A stretch of DNA of 64,000 nucleotides from Bog-473 sp963737745 (GTDB lineage: Bacteria; Actinomycetota; Acidimicrobiia; Acidimicrobiales; RAAP-2), in NCBI GenBank assembly GCA_963737745.1, contig CAVTTR010000012.1, positions 1 to 64,000 of the forward strand. Direction: 5' to 3'. This document shows positions 63,834-64,000 of this stretch, in pieces. The position numbers were made by a program, and so were the translations under genes. The notes beneath the pieces are model-generated. The model searched no databases. It worked only from the letters and a program-made list of their open reading frames with translations, and was not told where the DNA came from. Every line of letters starts with the position of its first letter. Position 1 is the stretch's first letter.

Positions 63834-64000
63834 CGACTTCTCTCCCGACGATCTTCGATCTCTCTCATTCCTTCGTTACCCGGGGTGCTCTTTTCTGAAT
63901 CTGACCGTTACAACACCGGTGGGAGCCCGAGCATTCCACGAGGCTGTATCACCGGGAAGTTGCACACCACGCCCAGTTCTGGTGACCTACGTCGCATGAC

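Overview
The window is GC-rich chromosomal DNA from an actinobacterium. The evidence is a division/cell-wall (dcw) cluster with sepF, yggT and a Wag31-type divIVA but no ftsA, an upstream DUF3040 gene, an MptB-type mannosyltransferase, an ergothioneine pair (egtB-egtD) and a relative of the mycothiol-dependent nitroreductase Rv2466c. The class Acidimicrobiia is my best guess for lineage; that is inference. No tRNA, rRNA, CRISPR array, insertion sequence or prophage was seen.

Layout. 0-5 kb: an HpnA-like epimerase and a class-III aminotransferase (possible hopanoid side-chain genes) lie between two paralogous secreted glycoside-hydrolase genes. One is cut by the window edge; the other is intact, sits behind a c-di-GMP-I (GEMM-I) riboswitch and ends in a clear terminator. 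5-21 kb: housekeeping and redox genes (carbonic anhydrase, FAD oxidoreductase, rpiA, ferritin-like protein, ABC-2 exporter, nitroreductases, M20 peptidase, ArsC-like protein) and an ArsR-type regulator with a palindromic operator. 21-34 kb: sulfatase, MptB, a YfhO-like protein, egtD-egtB, a PAP2 protein and a GT-C glycosyltransferase, largely envelope-glycan and thiol functions. 34-41 kb: a DrrAB-like exporter with a His-rich PadR regulator, a 16-bp palindrome, a divergent MFS pump, CapA and a low-molecular-weight phosphatase. 41-64 kb: DUF3040, ROK kinase, HNH and LplA-like genes, then mraZ-rsmH-ftsL-ftsI-murE-mraY-ftsW-murG-murC-murB-ftsQ-ftsZ-yggS-sepF-yggT-divIVA, a DksA-like protein, lspA, rluD and a convergent sigma factor. 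murF and murD are missing from their usual places.

Caution on sequence quality. At least twelve genes, including the normally essential rsmH, murG and ftsQ, are each broken by one or more frame changes. Nearly all breaks I worked through are cured by removing one base, usually from a short homopolymer. I treat these genes as intact in the organism and the breaks as probable sequence errors, and give joined coordinates.

How the genes work together: the dcw block supplies peptidoglycan precursors and the septal ring (FtsZ with SepF, FtsQLIW, Wag31). The region before it encodes surface glycan polymerisation and lipid-linked sugar handling. The riboswitch links secretion of a polysaccharide-degrading enzyme to the second messenger c-di-GMP.
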